NCBI GenBank assembly: GCA_964570205.1
Contig: CAZMXI010000062.1
Location: forward strand, 1 to 25,041
DNA from: CAZMXI01 sp964570205
GTDB lineage: Bacteria; Planctomycetota; Phycisphaerae; Tepidisphaerales; Tepidisphaeraceae
Direction: 5' to 3'
DNA: 25,041 nt
The translations under genes were made by a program, and so were the position numbers. The notes beneath the pieces are model-generated. The model was not told the DNA's origin. It searched no databases and saw only the letters and a list, made by a program, of their open reading frames with translations. The first letter of the stretch is position 1. Every line of letters begins with the position of its first letter. This document shows positions 24,184 to 25,041 of this stretch, in pieces.

Positions 24184-25041
24184 ATGTCTCAGTCCCAAGC
24201 TGATCTCGTCAAAGCCCTCGTCGATGCGGGCGTTCACTTCGGTCATCGCGTCAGCCGCTGGAACCCGAAGATGGAACCCTACATCCACGGCAAGCGCAAC
24301 ATGATCCACATCATCGATGTGCGCGAAACCATTAAGGGCCTCCTCCGTGCACGAAAGCTCGTCCAGCAGACCGTCGCCTCCGGCAAGGACATCCTGTTCG
24401 TCGGCACCAAGCGACAGGCCAAGCACGCCGTCCAGGAAGAAGCCGCTCGTTGCGGTATGCACTACGTAACCCAACGCTGGCTCGGCGGCACACTCACCAA
24501 CTTCCGCACCATCCGTTCCCGGCTCCAACGCCTCGAACAGCTCGAAAAACTCTGGGAAACCGGCCAGATCGAGACCTACTCCAAGAAGATGAAGGCCACC
24601 CTCGGCCGCGAAATGGCCAAGATCAAGAGCAATCTTGAGGGCATCCGCCGCATGGAACGCATGCCCGGCATCATGGTCCTCATCGACACACGCCGCGAAC
24701 ACATCGCCGTCAAGGAAGCACGCAAGCTCGGCGTCACCACCATCGCCATGATCGACACCGACTCCGACCCCGACCTCATCGACCTGCCCATCCCCGGCAA
24801 CGATGACGCCATGCGGGCCATCGAACTCATCATGCACGAACTCGCCGACGCCATCATCGAAGGCAAGAACATGCGTCCCGAAAAGGCCGCCGGCGACGAG
24901 GCCCAGCCGCGCCGCCGTTCCTCCCGCGCCAGCTTCCGCGCTGAGGAGGCCGCTCGCGAAGAGCCCCCACACGCGGTTGAACCCCAGACGCCTCCCGCCG
25001 AGCCCCAGCAGCCCGCTGGCGAGGCAACCGCCGCCCCCACC
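24184..25041 (+). CDS. rpsB: 30S ribosomal protein S2 (partial, runs off the window end)
   Basis: The frame is open from ATG 24184 to the last base, giving 286 codons without a stop. The protein begins MSQSQADLVKALVDAGVHFGH and contains the S2 hallmarks RWNPKMEPYIHGKRN, HIIDVRETI, FVGTKRQA, QRWLGGTLTNFRTI, MPGIMVLIDTRREHIAVKEA and DTDSDPDLIDLPIPGND. GGAG lies 8 nt upstream. The conserved S2 body ends near residue 230; the remaining 55 or more residues are a low-complexity Arg/Ser then Glu/Ala/Pro-rich extension absent from E. coli S2 (241 residues). S2 binds the 30S subunit between head and body with S1-type functions. tsf would commonly follow, beyond the window. Confidence 0.97.
   Translation, partial: MSQSQADLVKALVDAGVHFGHRVSRWNPKMEPYIHGKRNMIHIIDVRETIKGLLRARKLVQQTVASGKDILFVGTKRQAKHAVQEEAARCGMHYVTQRWLGGTLTNFRTIRSRLQRLEQLEKLWETGQIETYSKKMKATLGREMAKIKSNLEGIRRMERMPGIMVLIDTRREHIAVKEARKLGVTTIAMIDTDSDPDLIDLPIPGNDDAMRAIELIMHELADAIIEGKNMRPEKAAGDEAQPRRRSSRASFRAEEAAREEPPHAVEPQTPPAEPQQPAGEATAAPT

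Noticed and set aside
24088..24972. Minus-strand open frames of 294 and 154 codons at the right edge
   Set aside because: They are antisense to rpsB, which is unmistakable on the plus strand. Their compositions (Gly/Asp/Val-rich or Ser/Met/Arg-rich) are typical of shadows.

Overview
The window is high-GC bacterial DNA that reads like a planctomycete, probably of the Phycisphaerae type. This is an inference from overall gene style: Thr/Gln/Pro-rich tails with TTQP- and ATQP-like motifs, an alternative complex III linked to a caa3 oxidase, a HEAT-repeat secreted protein, a ThuA-domain protein, and a large secreted protein with a clan CD peptidase-like core. No taxonomic marker other than a partial ribosomal protein S2 is present, so the assignment is tentative.

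Left part (1-6855): a secreted HEAT-repeat protein and a DtxR/MntR-type metalloregulator lie on the minus strand. Diverging from the regulator is a four-gene plus-strand operon for a manganese/zinc-type ABC importer: TroA-like binding lipoprotein, ATPase and two ABC-3 permeases. The regulator and the importer share a 130-bp intergenic region in which a perfect 8+8 bp palindrome overlaps the -35 box of the regulator promoter and the predicted start site of the importer promoter. Both permeases carry a C-terminal cytoplasmic extension of about 115-140 residues that looks like the winged-helix plus metal-binding/dimerisation domains of the regulator, with most metal-ligand residues retained. A metal sensor therefore seems to be built three times into this locus: once as a DNA-binding repressor and once on each half of the membrane channel. 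This is the most interesting part of the window.

Middle part (6895-21654, all minus strand): one almost gapless respiratory operon. In transcription order it holds actA, actB, actC, actD, actE and actF (alternative complex III, a quinol:cytochrome c oxidoreductase), a small one-helix membrane protein, a Sco copper chaperone, coxB (CuA plus haem c), coxA (A2-type, YSHP motif), coxC, coxD, a second subunit-III-like protein, and finally a ThuA-domain protein 61 bp downstream. Electrons would pass from quinol through ActB/ActC to the haem proteins ActA/ActE, then to the haem c of CoxB, CuA and the haem a3-CuB site. A good sigma70-type promoter with a start-site dyad lies upstream of actA.

Right part (21817-25041): a secreted protein with a gingipain/C25-like (clan CD) core and a carboxypeptidase-regulatory-like domain lies on the minus strand with its own promoter. 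After a 435-bp gap with an inverted-repeat-rich leader, rpsB (ribosomal protein S2) begins on the plus strand and runs off the window end. No tRNA, rRNA, CRISPR array, insertion sequence or convincing intrinsic terminator was seen.
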